Shown in pieces: positions 26,639 to 34,742 of a stretch of 47,745 bases of DNA. The number at the start of each line of letters is the position of its first letter. Within the stretch, counting starts at the first letter, position 1. The notes below the pieces were generated by a model. It was given only the letters and a program-made list of their open reading frames with translations, was not told the DNA's origin and made no database searches. The stretch is from Pseudomonadota bacterium. Lineage in GTDB: Bacteria; Pseudomonadota; Gammaproteobacteria; Competibacterales; Competibacteraceae. The position numbers and the translations under genes are program-made. The stretch lies in the NCBI GenBank assembly GCA_018240295.1, contig JAFEGB010000026.1:1-47745 (forward strand), read 5' to 3'.

Positions 26639-27601
26639 ATGGATACCTTACCCATCAGCCTGATCCTGAACCCCGGCTCCGGTTCCCGCCGTGACCCGGC
26701 CCTGGCGCAGTCCATCCTCGACACGCTCTCGGCCGGCGGCCGGCAGGTCGAATGGCTCAAGCCCCGCCGGGGAGCCGAGATCCCCGCCATGGCGGCGAAG
26801 GCGATGGCGAACGGACCAAGGCTGATGGTGGCCGCCGGTGGCGATGGCACCGTCAACGCCGTTGCCGGCGCGGTGCTCGCGCATCCGGGCAGCGAACTCG
26901 GCGTGATCCCGCTCGGCACCTTCAACTACTTCGCACGCGGGCTGCGCCTGCCCGAGGATCCGCTTGCCGCAGCGGGCATCGTGCGCGACGGTCAAACCAC
27001 CGCGATCAGCGTCGGCAGCGCCAACGGCCGGGTGTTTCTGGTGCATGCGAGCTTCGGACTGTACCGCTCGGTGATCGAGGCGCGCGAGCGGCACAAGAAC
27101 CTGATCGGCCGTCACCGGCTGGTCGCGGCGATCTCGGGCCTGATCACCGCGCTGCGTCCGCATCCGCACTACCGGCTGAAGCTCGGCATCGGCGACGAGG
27201 CGATGCGCCGGGTCAGCTCGATGGTCTACTTCGGCGCCAACCCGCTGCAGAACGCCGAACTCGGCGTCGGCGGCGCCGACACGCCGGAGTCGGGTCTGGC
27301 CGTGTTCGTGCTGCGACCGATGACGCGCTGGCAGGTGCTGGTGACGACCTGCCACGCGCTGTTCGGTCATGTCGCCGACAGTGAGTCGATCGAGGTCTTC
27401 CACGCGCAGGAAGTCACGGTCGAACGTCACCGGAAACGCATCAACCTCGTGCTCGACGGCGAGATCTTCCACGAGCAATCGCCGCTGGTGGTGCGCTGGC
27501 TGCCCGATGCGCTGCCGGTGCGCGTCGCCCCCGTCATCGAAGACGACGCGCAGGCTCTGCAGGACGACGCACCGCCGGCGACCATGGAGCCGGCGGCATG
27601 A
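26639..27601 (+). CDS. Diacylglycerol/lipid kinase-family protein
   Basis: A 320-residue soluble lipid kinase of the DAGK/YegS/sphingosine kinase group. The nucleotide-binding motif is VAAGGDGTVNAVAG, preceded by LILNPGSGS and followed by LGVIPLGTFNYFARGL, all standard for the family. It would phosphorylate a diacylglycerol-like lipid using ATP. The ATG at 26639 is preceded by TATCAC with almost no room for a leader, so the transcript may be leaderless or nearly so. It overlaps the phosphoesterase gene by 4 nt (ATGA). Confidence 0.92.
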   Translation: MDTLPISLILNPGSGSRRDPALAQSILDTLSAGGRQVEWLKPRRGAEIPAMAAKAMANGPRLMVAAGGDGTVNAVAGAVLAHPGSELGVIPLGTFNYFARGLRLPEDPLAAAGIVRDGQTTAISVGSANGRVFLVHASFGLYRSVIEARERHKNLIGRHRLVAAISGLITALRPHPHYRLKLGIGDEAMRRVSSMVYFGANPLQNAELGVGGADTPESGLAVFVLRPMTRWQVLVTTCHALFGHVADSESIEVFHAQEVTVERHRKRINLVLDGEIFHEQSPLVVRWLPDALPVRVAPVIEDDAQALQDDAPPATMEPAA

Positions 27602-28419
27602 GGACGATCGCGCACGTTTCGGACCTGCACTTCGGACGCATCGACCCGGCCGCATCCGCGGCCCTCGGTGCGGCGCTGCGCAGTCTGAAACCGGATCTGG
27701 TCATCGTCTCCGGCGACCTGACCCAGCGTGCGCGCAGCGAACAGTTCCGCGAGGCCGCCGAGTTCCTGGCCGGCCTCGCCACGCCGGTGCTGGCCGTGCC
27801 CGGCAACCATGACGTGCCGCTCTGGCACGCGCTGGCGCGCTTCCTGTGGCCGTACCACGGCTACCGGCGGCACATCGCCGTCGAACTCGAACCGGTACAT
27901 GAGGATGCCGAACTGCTGGTGCTCGGCCTCAACAGCGCGCGCTCGCTGGCCTTCTACGGCGGACGGCTGAACAGCGAGCAGGTCGGGCGCGCCGTCGAGC
28001 GCCTGCGTCACGCCGGTCGCGAGCGGCTGAAGATCGTCGTCAGCCATCACCCGCTGTCGGCACCGCTCACGGCCGGTCCCGAGGCCGAATCGGTCGGACG
28101 CGGCGCGCGCATGTACCGGCGGCTGGTCGATGCCGGCGGCGAGGTGTTCCTGGCCGGGCATTTCCATCACACCGCGCACGAACTCGCCGAACCGCTCGCC
28201 ACCAGCCGCCGCCGGGCGCTGCTCGTGCATGCCGGCACCGCGACCTCGACGCGCCGGCGCGCGAGCGAAGGCAACGGCTTCAACCTGCTGCGCTACGCCG
28301 GCGGTCACCTGAGCGTCGTGCATTACGAACACCGCTCGCAGCGCAGCACCGACTTCGTGCCGGTCACGAGCCGCGACTATCACCGCGGTGACTACGGCTG
28401 GGAGCCGCTCGCGCACTGA
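27598..28419 (+). CDS. Calcineurin-like metallophosphoesterase
   Basis: A 273-residue dimetal phosphoesterase. The five blocks are all present: VSDLHFG, VSGDLTQ, VPGNHDVP, VVSHHPLS and LAGHFHHTA. Members act on cyclic nucleotides, UDP-diacylglucosamine or phospholipid head groups. This one is not close enough to LpxH or CpdA to name. It is translationally coupled to the lipid kinase, so a lipid or phosphodiester substrate is plausible. Confidence 0.92.
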   Translation: MRTIAHVSDLHFGRIDPAASAALGAALRSLKPDLVIVSGDLTQRARSEQFREAAEFLAGLATPVLAVPGNHDVPLWHALARFLWPYHGYRRHIAVELEPVHEDAELLVLGLNSARSLAFYGGRLNSEQVGRAVERLRHAGRERLKIVVSHHPLSAPLTAGPEAESVGRGARMYRRLVDAGGEVFLAGHFHHTAHELAEPLATSRRRALLVHAGTATSTRRRASEGNGFNLLRYAGGHLSVVHYEHRSQRSTDFVPVTSRDYHRGDYGWEPLAH

Positions 28420-28447
28420 CGGCTTCGTGCCCGCGGCCCGTCCCGGC

Positions 28448-28475
28448 AAAACCCGGGCAAGGAATGTCCGGTTTT
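28448..28475. terminator. Bidirectional terminator between convergent genes
   Basis: AAAACCCGG and CCGGTTTT face each other around an 11-nt loop, with one bulged C. The T-run on each strand after the stem makes it a plausible two-way intrinsic terminator for the phosphoesterase (plus) and DUF72 (minus) genes. A shorter stem (CCCGG/CCGGG) overlaps it. Confidence 0.55.
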
Positions 28476-29374
28476 CAGTTCCCCCCGAACAGCCCCGACT
28501 GCTGCGGCAGGCGCCCGGCCGGCCACGGCGGCAAGGCCGGCAGCGACGCAATCCGCGAGCGCAGCTCCTCATGAAAGGCCCGCGCCAGCGCCGGGGCATC
28601 GCGATCATCCGGCATGTGCGCAAAGAACCACGGCTCGCGGCCTTCCGTGATCCAGGTCGCGAACTGCCCGGCCCACTGCGCAAGCCAGTGCCCGTTGCGG
28701 GCGAGCACGGGATGCCCGACGTAGCGCACGAACGGCCGCGGCCCGAGGGCGAGCGCGCGGGCCGGCAGCTGCGGCTTCTTGCGCCGGGCCTCGCGCGTCG
28801 CGGGGTCCGCGTCCGTGGCGCTGAAGAGGCCGCGCGTGTCCATGGTCGCGCGGTCGATGCCGCGCTCGTGCAGCGCGCGGTTCAGCGCCCGCTCGGCGGG
28901 GCTGCGGTCGTAGAAGCACGGATGGCGCATCTCGACCGCGCACGTCCGCCCGGCCGGCAGCGCATCCAGCCAGTCGAGCAGGCGCGCGAGCCCGTCGGGG
29001 CCGTAGTCGGGCGGCAGCTGCAGCAGCAGCGGCCCGAGCGCGTCGCGGGCCGCGAGCGGCGCGAGACGATCGAGGAATTCCGCGGTCGCAGCCCGGCAGT
29101 CGATGAGCCTTGCCTCGTGCGTGATCGCGCGCGGCACCTTGAAGCAGAAGCGGAAACCCGGCGCGGCGTCCTGCGCCCAGCGCGCGACGGTCGCAGGCGC
29201 CGGCAGGCCGTAGAAGCTGGCGTTGCCCTCGACCGTGCCGAACACCGACGAGTACTGCGCGAGCCAGTCTCCCGGCCCGGCATCCGGCGTGTAGAAGCCG
29301 CCGTTCCAGGTCTTCGAGGCCCAGACCGGGCAGCCGAGCCGGTACGGCCAGTCAGCGGCCCCGAACGCCGTCAC
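28475..29374 (-). CDS. DUF72 (YecE-like) protein
   Basis: A 299-residue TIM-barrel-like protein of the DUF72 family: RLGCPVWASKTWNGGFYT near the start, FGTVEGNASFYGLP, FCFKVPRAITH, LLLQLPPDYGPDG and PWFFAHMPDD. Its biochemical role is not established. The start is a GTG at 29374, overlapping the upstream lipoprotein stop by 4 nt; no ATG fits the conserved N-terminus. The pair is probably one transcript. Confidence 0.9.
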   Translation of the reverse strand: MTAFGAADWPYRLGCPVWASKTWNGGFYTPDAGPGDWLAQYSSVFGTVEGNASFYGLPAPATVARWAQDAAPGFRFCFKVPRAITHEARLIDCRAATAEFLDRLAPLAARDALGPLLLQLPPDYGPDGLARLLDWLDALPAGRTCAVEMRHPCFYDRSPAERALNRALHERGIDRATMDTRGLFSATDADPATREARRKKPQLPARALALGPRPFVRYVGHPVLARNGHWLAQWAGQFATWITEGREPWFFAHMPDDRDAPALARAFHEELRSRIASLPALPPWPAGRLPQQSGLFGGN

Positions 29375-30180
29375 GGCGCCTCCGGCAGGTTCTCGGCAAA
29401 GCCGCGGTGCGCGGCCTCGATCAGCCGGCCGGCCACCGGCGGCGGCGGGAAGGCGCCCGGCGGCGGCACGGCGGGCGCGACGTAGCCGAAGCTGCCCGAT
29501 TCGCCTTCGGCGAGCGTCACGCGGTTCGAGGCTTCGGCGGACTTTTCGATGCGCCCGCTCCAGACCTCGCGCCGGGCATCGAGGTCGAGCACCGTGTAGC
29601 GCACGTCGACGACGCGCCGCGTCGTGAACGATTCGACCAGCTCGGCGCGGTCGTACAGCGGCACCAGGATGCGCTTGCCCTTGCGATCGCGCGCCTCGCG
29701 CATCGGATCGGGCAGGTCGTGCTCGCGGATGTCGTGCTCCTGGCGCACCGCATCGTTTTCGAGGCGCGCATAGACCACGAAGCGCCCGGCCTTGCGCAGC
29801 GGCGCCAGCGCCGCATAGGTCTCGGGCGGCAGCGGACCGCGCGCCAGCGCCTGCAGCCGCGCGGCCTGGCCGGCAGCGGCGAAGCGCGGATCGGCCAGCG
29901 TGGCCGTCTGCACCGGCAGGCCGGGGCGCTCGCTGCGGATCGCCGCGGCCAGCAGTTCGGCCTCGCGATCGGCGATGCGCGCCGGCAGCGGATCGATCGA
30001 CGAGGCGACGCCGCCGACCAGCAGGCCGCCGCTGCGCACGAGCGGGTAGGTGAAGGACGGATCGGTGAAGCCTTCGTACACCGGCGTCGTGCACGCGCCC
30101 AGCAGCACGGCACAGGCGACGCGGATGACGCAGGTGGCCGCGGACACGGCGCGGCGCAGGGACGGACGATGACCGGGCAT
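29371..30180 (-). CDS. Putative lipoprotein of unknown function
   Basis: A 269-residue protein with a lipobox VLLGAC at Cys30 after a hydrophobic segment. The mature part has mixed alpha/beta character, with LPARIADREAELLAAAIR, RFVVYARLENDAV and YTVLDLDARREVWSG. The YARLEND...VDVRYTVLDLDARREVWSG portion recalls lipoproteins whose beta-sheet core binds or assembles at the periplasmic face, but I cannot name a family. It is coupled to the DUF72 gene. Confidence 0.8.
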   Translation of the reverse strand: MPGHRPSLRRAVSAATCVIRVACAVLLGACTTPVYEGFTDPSFTYPLVRSGGLLVGGVASSIDPLPARIADREAELLAAAIRSERPGLPVQTATLADPRFAAAGQAARLQALARGPLPPETYAALAPLRKAGRFVVYARLENDAVRQEHDIREHDLPDPMREARDRKGKRILVPLYDRAELVESFTTRRVVDVRYTVLDLDARREVWSGRIEKSAEASNRVTLAEGESGSFGYVAPAVPPPGAFPPPPVAGRLIEAAHRGFAENLPEAP

Positions 30181-30271
30181 GAATGCGCCTCGCGGATGAC
30201 GACTCCGGCCGGCGACGATGCCGCAGCGCCGGGCGCCCGGCAATCGGTGGCGACGATCCGCCCGCGCCGGC

Positions 30272-30277
30272 GATAAG
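30272..30277 (+). promoter_or_regulatory. Possible -10 box of the FAD oxidase gene
   Basis: GATAAG, followed by CTCGCCGGC and then the ATG at 30287, looks like a -10 hexamer so close to the start that the mRNA would be leaderless or nearly so. No -35 match is clear. Confidence 0.25.
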
Positions 30278-30286
30278 CTCGCCGGC

Positions 30287-31702
30287 ATGAAGCCCGATGC
30301 TGCCAGCCTCACCCGCCTGCGCGCCGTCGTCGATGCCACCGGCTGGCTCGATGATCCGGCGGCGATGGCGCCGTATCTCGCCGAGTCGCGCGGCCGCCTG
30401 CACGGCGAGGCGCTCGCCGTCGCCCGCCCGCGCACGACCGCCGAGGTCGCCGCGCTGGTCGCGATCTGCCACGAGCAGCGCATCGGCGTGGTGCCGCAGG
30501 GCGGCAACACCGGCCGCTGCGGCGGTGGCGTGCCGGCGGCCGGACAGCTCGTGATCGCGCTGGAGCGGCTGAACCGCATCCGCGCCGTCGATGCCGCCGG
30601 CGACACGATCACCGTCGAGGCCGGCTGCATCCTCGCCGACGTGCAGGCCGCTGCGCGCGCTGCCGGCCGGCTGCTGGCGCTGTCGCTCGGGGCCGAGGGC
30701 TCGTGCCGCATCGGCGGCAACCTCGCCACCAACGCCGGCGGCCTCAACGTGCTGCGCTACGGCATGGCGCGCGAGCAGTGTCTGGGCCTGGAGGTCGTGC
30801 TCGCCGACGGCCGGGTCTGGGACGGCCTGCGGCGGCTGCGCAAGGACAATACCGGCTACGACCTGCGCGACCTGTTCATCGGCTCGGAAGGCACGCTCGG
30901 GCTGATCACGGCCGCGGTGCTGAAGCTGCAGCCGCTGCCGCGCGCGCAGGCGACGGCGCTGCTGGTGCCGGCCTCGCTCGCCGCGGTGCCGGCGCTGCTC
31001 GCGCGCGCCCGCAGCTACGGCGACGGCGGCCCGAGCCGCTTCGAGCTGCTGCCGCGCCTCGCGCTCGACACCGCCTGCCGCCACCTGCCGGGCTGTCGCG
31101 CGCCGTTCGAGCCGCTGCCGCAGTGGATGCTGCTCGCCGGCTTCGATGGCCGTGACCCTCGCGTGCAGGCCGAAGTCGAGGCGCTGCTCGCCGCTGCGCT
31201 TGAGGCCGGCGAAATCGTCGATGCCGTGCTCGCGCAGTCCGGGGCGCAGGCCGATGCACTCTGGCGGCTGCGCGAGGCGATCGTCGAGGCGCAGCCGCTG
31301 CTGGGGCCGAGCCTCAAGCACGATCTCGCGGTTGCCGTCGCCGATCTGCCGGCCTTCGTCGAGCAGGCCTGCGCGGCGCTCGCGGCCGCGCTGCCCGGCG
31401 TGCGCCCCTACGTGTTCGGTCACGCCGGCGACGGCAACCTGCACTTCAACCTGAGTCCGCCACCGGACATGGCGCCGGCGGCCTTTCTCGACGCAGGGCC
31501 GCGGCTGCGGGAACTGCTGCACGGACTGGTCGCCGGCTTCGGCGGCAGCTTCGCGGCCGAGCACGGCATCGGCCGCATCAAGACCGGCGAGATGGCGCGC
31601 TGGAAGTCGCCGGTCGAACTGGAACTGATGCGGCGCGTGAAGGCCGCACTCGATCCCGAGGGCATCCTGAACCCCGGCAAGGTGCTGCCGCCGCCTGCGT
31701 GA
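30287..31702 (+). CDS. FAD-binding oxidoreductase (GlcD/D2HGDH family)
   Basis: A 471-residue flavoprotein with a PCMH-type FAD domain: VVPQGGNTGRCGGGVP, then GAEGSCRIGGNLATNAGGLNVLRYG and DLFIGSEGTLGLITAA. The C-terminal oxidase domain has YVFGHAGDGNLHFNLS with metal-binding His, and SFAAEHGIGRIKTGEM. This is the pattern of D-2-hydroxyacid dehydrogenases (glycolate oxidase GlcD, D-lactate and D-2-hydroxyglutarate dehydrogenases). It stands alone without GlcE/GlcF, which favours a single-subunit D-2-hydroxyglutarate or D-lactate type enzyme. Confidence 0.92.
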   Translation: MKPDAASLTRLRAVVDATGWLDDPAAMAPYLAESRGRLHGEALAVARPRTTAEVAALVAICHEQRIGVVPQGGNTGRCGGGVPAAGQLVIALERLNRIRAVDAAGDTITVEAGCILADVQAAARAAGRLLALSLGAEGSCRIGGNLATNAGGLNVLRYGMAREQCLGLEVVLADGRVWDGLRRLRKDNTGYDLRDLFIGSEGTLGLITAAVLKLQPLPRAQATALLVPASLAAVPALLARARSYGDGGPSRFELLPRLALDTACRHLPGCRAPFEPLPQWMLLAGFDGRDPRVQAEVEALLAAALEAGEIVDAVLAQSGAQADALWRLREAIVEAQPLLGPSLKHDLAVAVADLPAFVEQACAALAAALPGVRPYVFGHAGDGNLHFNLSPPPDMAPAAFLDAGPRLRELLHGLVAGFGGSFAAEHGIGRIKTGEMARWKSPVELELMRRVKAALDPEGILNPGKVLPPPA

Positions 31703-31733
31703 GCACGGCGGCAGCGGTTTGCCCGACCCGTGC
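31703..31733. terminator. Inverted repeat between convergent genes
   Basis: GCACGG and CCGTGC, 19 nt apart, lie between the oxidase stop and the PEP-CTERM protein stop. It is a weak terminator candidate with no T-run. Confidence 0.3.
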
Positions 31734-31738
31734 GGCAC

Positions 31739-33787
31739 TCAGGCCGCGAAGCGCCGTCCGTGTGCGCAACGGCCGAACATCGTGAGCAGCCCGAACGCCA
31801 GCAGCGCGAGGCCGGCCGGTTCCGGGATGCCGATTGGCTGGTCGGTATCGAAACGGATCGCCACCTGCCGCATCGACACCTGGCCGGTTCCGGCGAAGGT
31901 CAGGCCGGTCACGAAGGCCGTCGGATCATCCGGATCGAGCAACGCGGCGATCTCGATGCCGAGGATGCGGAAGCGGCTGACGCCGCCGGGCGCGAAGAAG
32001 TGCTGCGTGCCGCCGGCGATGTCGACGCCGCTGTCGACCCAGTCGTTGAGCAGCGCATCGAACAGCCACAGGTCGAAGAGATCGTCACCGATGCCGGTCG
32101 GCAGCAGCACGGACGCGAAGTTCGGCCCGGAATCGACGAAGTAGTCGTAGCCGATCGCGATGATCGGGTCGATGAAGATCTGGTCGTTGATGTCGCCGAC
32201 GTTGAAGTCGAACACGAAGCCGGTATCGGTGACGACCGGCAGCAGCGGATTGTCGGGGGTCGAGCCCGGCAGGGCGCCGTTGCGGATCGCGAAGGTCCAC
32301 AGCCCGGGCACCAGCGGCGTGGTGTTGCCGGAGATCTCGATGCTGGTGATCCCGCCGGTCAGCGAGCCCGGCAGCGCGAGGAAGTTGATGCCGTCGCCGG
32401 CATCGAAGCCGGCCTGCGCCGGCGTGCCGCCGAAGCCGCCGGTGCCGCCGCTGGCGTCACCGGTGGTCCAGTTCAGCGAGCCGTAGCGGAATTCGACATC
32501 GAAGTTGTTGCCGGTCTGACCGGCCGTGTTGGTGTCGGCGCGCTTGCGCAGCACGGCCTGGAAGGTGTTCAGCAGATCGGAGTGATTGCTGTAGTAGCCG
32601 ACCTGATCCCAGGTCACGACCACGGTGTTCTCGTCCGGCGCGGCGATGTAGACCTCGCCGCAGGCCGCGCAGCGCGTGTCCACGTCGCCCCAGTACGGTG
32701 CGATCATCGGCTGGTTGGCGACCGGGAAGGACTCCGGCGTGAAGGTGCCGAGCGGCGAGTTGAAGGTCAGGTTGCCGTTGTTGTTGACGTACAGCGCGTC
32801 GTAGACGTTGCCGAAGAAGTTGATCTCGAACGGCAGGTCGAGCAGGCCCGAGGAACCGTCGTCGTTGCGGCCCTGCGTCAGTTCGCCGTAGCCGGCCGGA
32901 CCGCCGAGCCCGGTCAGCAGCACCGACTGGTCATAGTCGAAGTTCAGCTTCACGCCGTCGGCCGGCAGGTCGTACAGCGAGCCGATCGCCAGCGTGTCGA
33001 CATCGGAGATCAGCGAGCGCTGGCCGCGCGCGAAGCCCGGATCGGCCAGCGACGCCGTGTTGTAGTCGCTGTTCGCGCCGCTGCCGTCGATGTGGCTGCC
33101 GGTGACCGGCACGGCGGTGATCGGATTGCGGTTCTGCTCGAACAGCACGTTGAAGCCGGCATCGATGTCGACATCGCCGTCGCCGACCTCGGTGCCGAAC
33201 AGCGTGTAGTTGGCCGGATCGCTGCCGTTCTGGCCGAAGCCGAGCGCGTGCCCGATCTCGTGCACGGCCACCGACAGGAAGTCCCAGTTGCCCTGTGCGG
33301 CCGCGACATTGGCGTTGCCGACGCGCCCGGCATCGATCTCGGCGGTGTTGGCCGGGTTGTAGTTGCGGAAGTACTGGACCATGTCGAACTCGTCGTTGTT
33401 GGTCGGCGAGGCGTCCAGATACCAGAGGCTGGTGTTGTTGTTGAAATCGATGCGCGCCGAACTGACCTGTCCGCTGGTGGCGTTGCGGGTCAGATAGGTG
33501 GTCAGGCCGGCATTGCCGTCGCCGCCGAGGTTGGCGAGGCGCACGTCGATGCTGAGGTTGATCGAGCTGTCCGGCAGTGCGGCCTCCCACATCGCCATCG
33601 CCGCGTCGAAGTTGTCGATCAGCGCGGCGGTCACGTCGTTGCCACCGAGCGTGTAGCTGGCGTCGTAGTTGGCGCTCAGGCTCGCCGCCCCGGCCACGGC
33701 AGGGGCCAGCGCAGCGAGCAGGGCTGCGCTCAGGACGGCCCGGGGCTGCGGTCGATGCACGCGGAAAACGGCAGAAAACGACTTCAT
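31739..33787 (-). CDS. PEP-CTERM NIDO-domain protein with metalloprotease-like domain
   Basis: A 682-residue secreted protein. A signal peptide (about residues 1-34, ending VAGAA) is followed by a reprolysin-like segment with VAVHEIGHALGFGQNG. The first five residues fit HExxH, but the usual third His of HExxHxxGxxH is Gln. Residues about 280-480 match a NIDO (nidogen) domain: INFFGNVYDALYVNNNGNLTF, then PMIAPYWGDVDTR and VVVTWDQVGYY. The C-terminus is a sorting signal: IPEPAGLALLAFGLLTMF then GRCAHGRR, i.e. PEP motif, hydrophobic helix and basic tail, recognised by exosortase. A GGGAGGAG site precedes the ATG at 33787. It is the one clear exosortase substrate in the window. Confidence 0.93.
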   Translation of the reverse strand: MKSFSAVFRVHRPQPRAVLSAALLAALAPAVAGAASLSANYDASYTLGGNDVTAALIDNFDAAMAMWEAALPDSSINLSIDVRLANLGGDGNAGLTTYLTRNATSGQVSSARIDFNNNTSLWYLDASPTNNDEFDMVQYFRNYNPANTAEIDAGRVGNANVAAAQGNWDFLSVAVHEIGHALGFGQNGSDPANYTLFGTEVGDGDVDIDAGFNVLFEQNRNPITAVPVTGSHIDGSGANSDYNTASLADPGFARGQRSLISDVDTLAIGSLYDLPADGVKLNFDYDQSVLLTGLGGPAGYGELTQGRNDDGSSGLLDLPFEINFFGNVYDALYVNNNGNLTFNSPLGTFTPESFPVANQPMIAPYWGDVDTRCAACGEVYIAAPDENTVVVTWDQVGYYSNHSDLLNTFQAVLRKRADTNTAGQTGNNFDVEFRYGSLNWTTGDASGGTGGFGGTPAQAGFDAGDGINFLALPGSLTGGITSIEISGNTTPLVPGLWTFAIRNGALPGSTPDNPLLPVVTDTGFVFDFNVGDINDQIFIDPIIAIGYDYFVDSGPNFASVLLPTGIGDDLFDLWLFDALLNDWVDSGVDIAGGTQHFFAPGGVSRFRILGIEIAALLDPDDPTAFVTGLTFAGTGQVSMRQVAIRFDTDQPIGIPEPAGLALLAFGLLTMFGRCAHGRRFAA

Positions 33788-33869
33788 CGGAGTGCGCTCC
33801 TCCCGCCGGTGGCGGGTGTTCGCGCTCGCCTCCGGCGCACCACCGGGCGCGCCGGGGCGGGCTTTATCG

Positions 33870-34202
33870 TCATTTGGCGGCGTGGTAGCTGCGGATGCCG
33901 AGGATGTTGCCGCGGGCGTCGATGTCGACCGTCGCCGCCGGCCCGGCCTTGTTGCCGCCGTACAGCACACGGCAACGGCCCTCATGGCGCTCGACGAAGG
34001 TCGGCGCCGGCCAGTCCGAGGCCGCGAGCGGCGGCAGACCGGCCGGGAGGGCGGTGACGCGGTCGTAATGCTCCCGGGCGGGTGCACCGGCGATGCGGTG
34101 CAGTTCGTCCACGGACAGCCCGCAACCGGGCTCGGCGACCACCGGACCCAGCATGGCGAGGCTGCAGAGTCCGGCAAGGAGGGGATCAAGCGGACGAGGC
34201 AT
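33870..34202 (-). CDS. Small secreted protein of unknown function
   Basis: A protein of about 110 residues with a likely signal peptide (PLDPLLAGLCSLAMLGPVVAEP). The mature part is short and has Cys in EPGCGL and GRCRVLYGGNKAGP, which may be disulfide-bonded, and ends DIDARGNILGIRSYHAAK. I do not recognise a family. It lies 82 bp upstream of the PEP-CTERM gene on the same strand and may be co-transcribed with it. A GTG at 34214 adds four residues. Confidence 0.7.
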   Translation of the reverse strand: MPRPLDPLLAGLCSLAMLGPVVAEPGCGLSVDELHRIAGAPAREHYDRVTALPAGLPPLAASDWPAPTFVERHEGRCRVLYGGNKAGPAATVDIDARGNILGIRSYHAAK

Positions 34203-34318
34203 CGGACGCTCCACGCGGCAGGCTCCGCACGGGATCCGGCCGCTACCACATCAGCATCCCTGAAGGGATTCAGCGGTGTCGGCCCTGACAGGTGAGGTAG
34301 TACAAGGATCGTTCCAAT

Positions 34319-34341
34319 GTTTTTCCGCAATGCGGAAAAAC
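34319..34341. promoter_or_regulatory. Perfect 23-nt palindrome, probable operator
   Basis: Arms GTTTTTCCGCA and TGCGGAAAAAC are exact reverse complements around one central base. A single-base loop cannot form a hairpin well, and no T-run follows, so a dimeric DNA-binding protein is more likely than a terminator. It lies about 117 bp upstream of the small secreted protein's start at 34202. Confidence 0.55.
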
Positions 34342-34422
34342 AAATCAACATCATGTTTTATATCGTTTTTTTGCAGACACAGCTCAACGCACGAAAGCCG
34401 GCCACACGATTATCTGTAAAGT

Positions 34423-34435
34423 CGACCGACGGTCG
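34423..34435. promoter_or_regulatory. 13-bp palindrome, possible TetR-type operator
   Basis: CGACCG-A-CGGTCG is a perfect inverted repeat of the kind bound by TetR-family repressors. No tetR gene is adjacent in the window. Confidence 0.35.
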
Positions 34436-34497
34436 GCAGGGCCTGGAGGATTAAGAAAAATTCAGTCGACAATCAAGAAATGATCACGATTCCCACG

Positions 34498-34526
34498 TTG
34501 ACCGGTTGCCGGGGCATCCGGATACT
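34498..34526 (+). promoter_or_regulatory. Sigma70-type promoter of an orphan transcript
   Basis: TTGACC at 34498-34503 (5 of 6 to TTGACA) and GATACT at 34521-34526 (4 of 6 to TATAAT) with an exact 17-nt spacer. The predicted start is near 34533, immediately before a hairpin. No protein gene follows on this strand before the terminator. Confidence 0.55.
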
Positions 34527-34532
34527 GCACTG

Positions 34533-34624
34533 CAACATCCTCCTGTCGGATGTTTCTCCTCTGTATCTGGTGGTCGCAATACTCTCCTTGAGCCGGAGCG
34601 CGAACAGCGCACCGGCTTTTTTTT
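34533..34624 (+). ncRNA. Predicted small RNA with repeated CUCC motifs
   Basis: A predicted transcript of about 92 nt. It begins with a 7-bp hairpin, AACATCC and GGATGTT (34534-34554), whose loop side carries CCTCCTG. Next comes a single-stranded TTTCTCCTCTG, then a mini-hairpin CTC-TCCTT-GAG, and finally a strong intrinsic terminator. Three CUCC-type stretches can pair with Shine-Dalgarno sequences, the design of several trans-acting bacterial sRNAs. Promoter and terminator are on the plus strand while both flanking genes are on minus, so the terminator serves no visible gene. Identification as an sRNA is inference; conservation has not been checked. Confidence 0.55.
34592..34624 (+). terminator. 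Strong intrinsic terminator without a gene
   Basis: Stem GCCGG-A-GCGC and GCGC-A-CCGGC around a GAACA loop (34592-34616), followed directly by eight T (34617-34624). It is the clearest Rho-independent terminator in the window and works only on the plus strand. Confidence 0.85.
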
Positions 34625-34742
34625 GCGCGTTTTGCGCATGACGACGGACCGGCGCCGGAAGGTCGCGCCGGTCCATGCAGACGAAGGATTCCGTCCGGAC
34701 GCCGTGGCCCGGCTCAGCCGCGGATCGCGACGGCAGCGGGAT

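Larger units (their letters stand above)
34203..34742. other. 540-bp intergenic region with operators and RNA signals
   Basis: Both flanking genes read leftward. The region carries a perfect 23-nt palindrome (34319-34341), AT-rich DNA, a 13-bp palindrome (34423-34435) and a promoter-hairpin-terminator set on the plus strand (34498-34624), each listed separately. No credible protein-coding frame is present. Confidence 0.6.

Noticed and set aside
34592-34624. Terminator of the CDGSH/MscS transcript
   Set aside because: Those genes are on minus; the T-run follows the stem only on plus.
34480-34641. Small open frame MITIPTLTGCRG on plus
   Set aside because: No ribosome-binding site at a suitable distance, and it runs through a strong terminator; better explained by the RNA signals.
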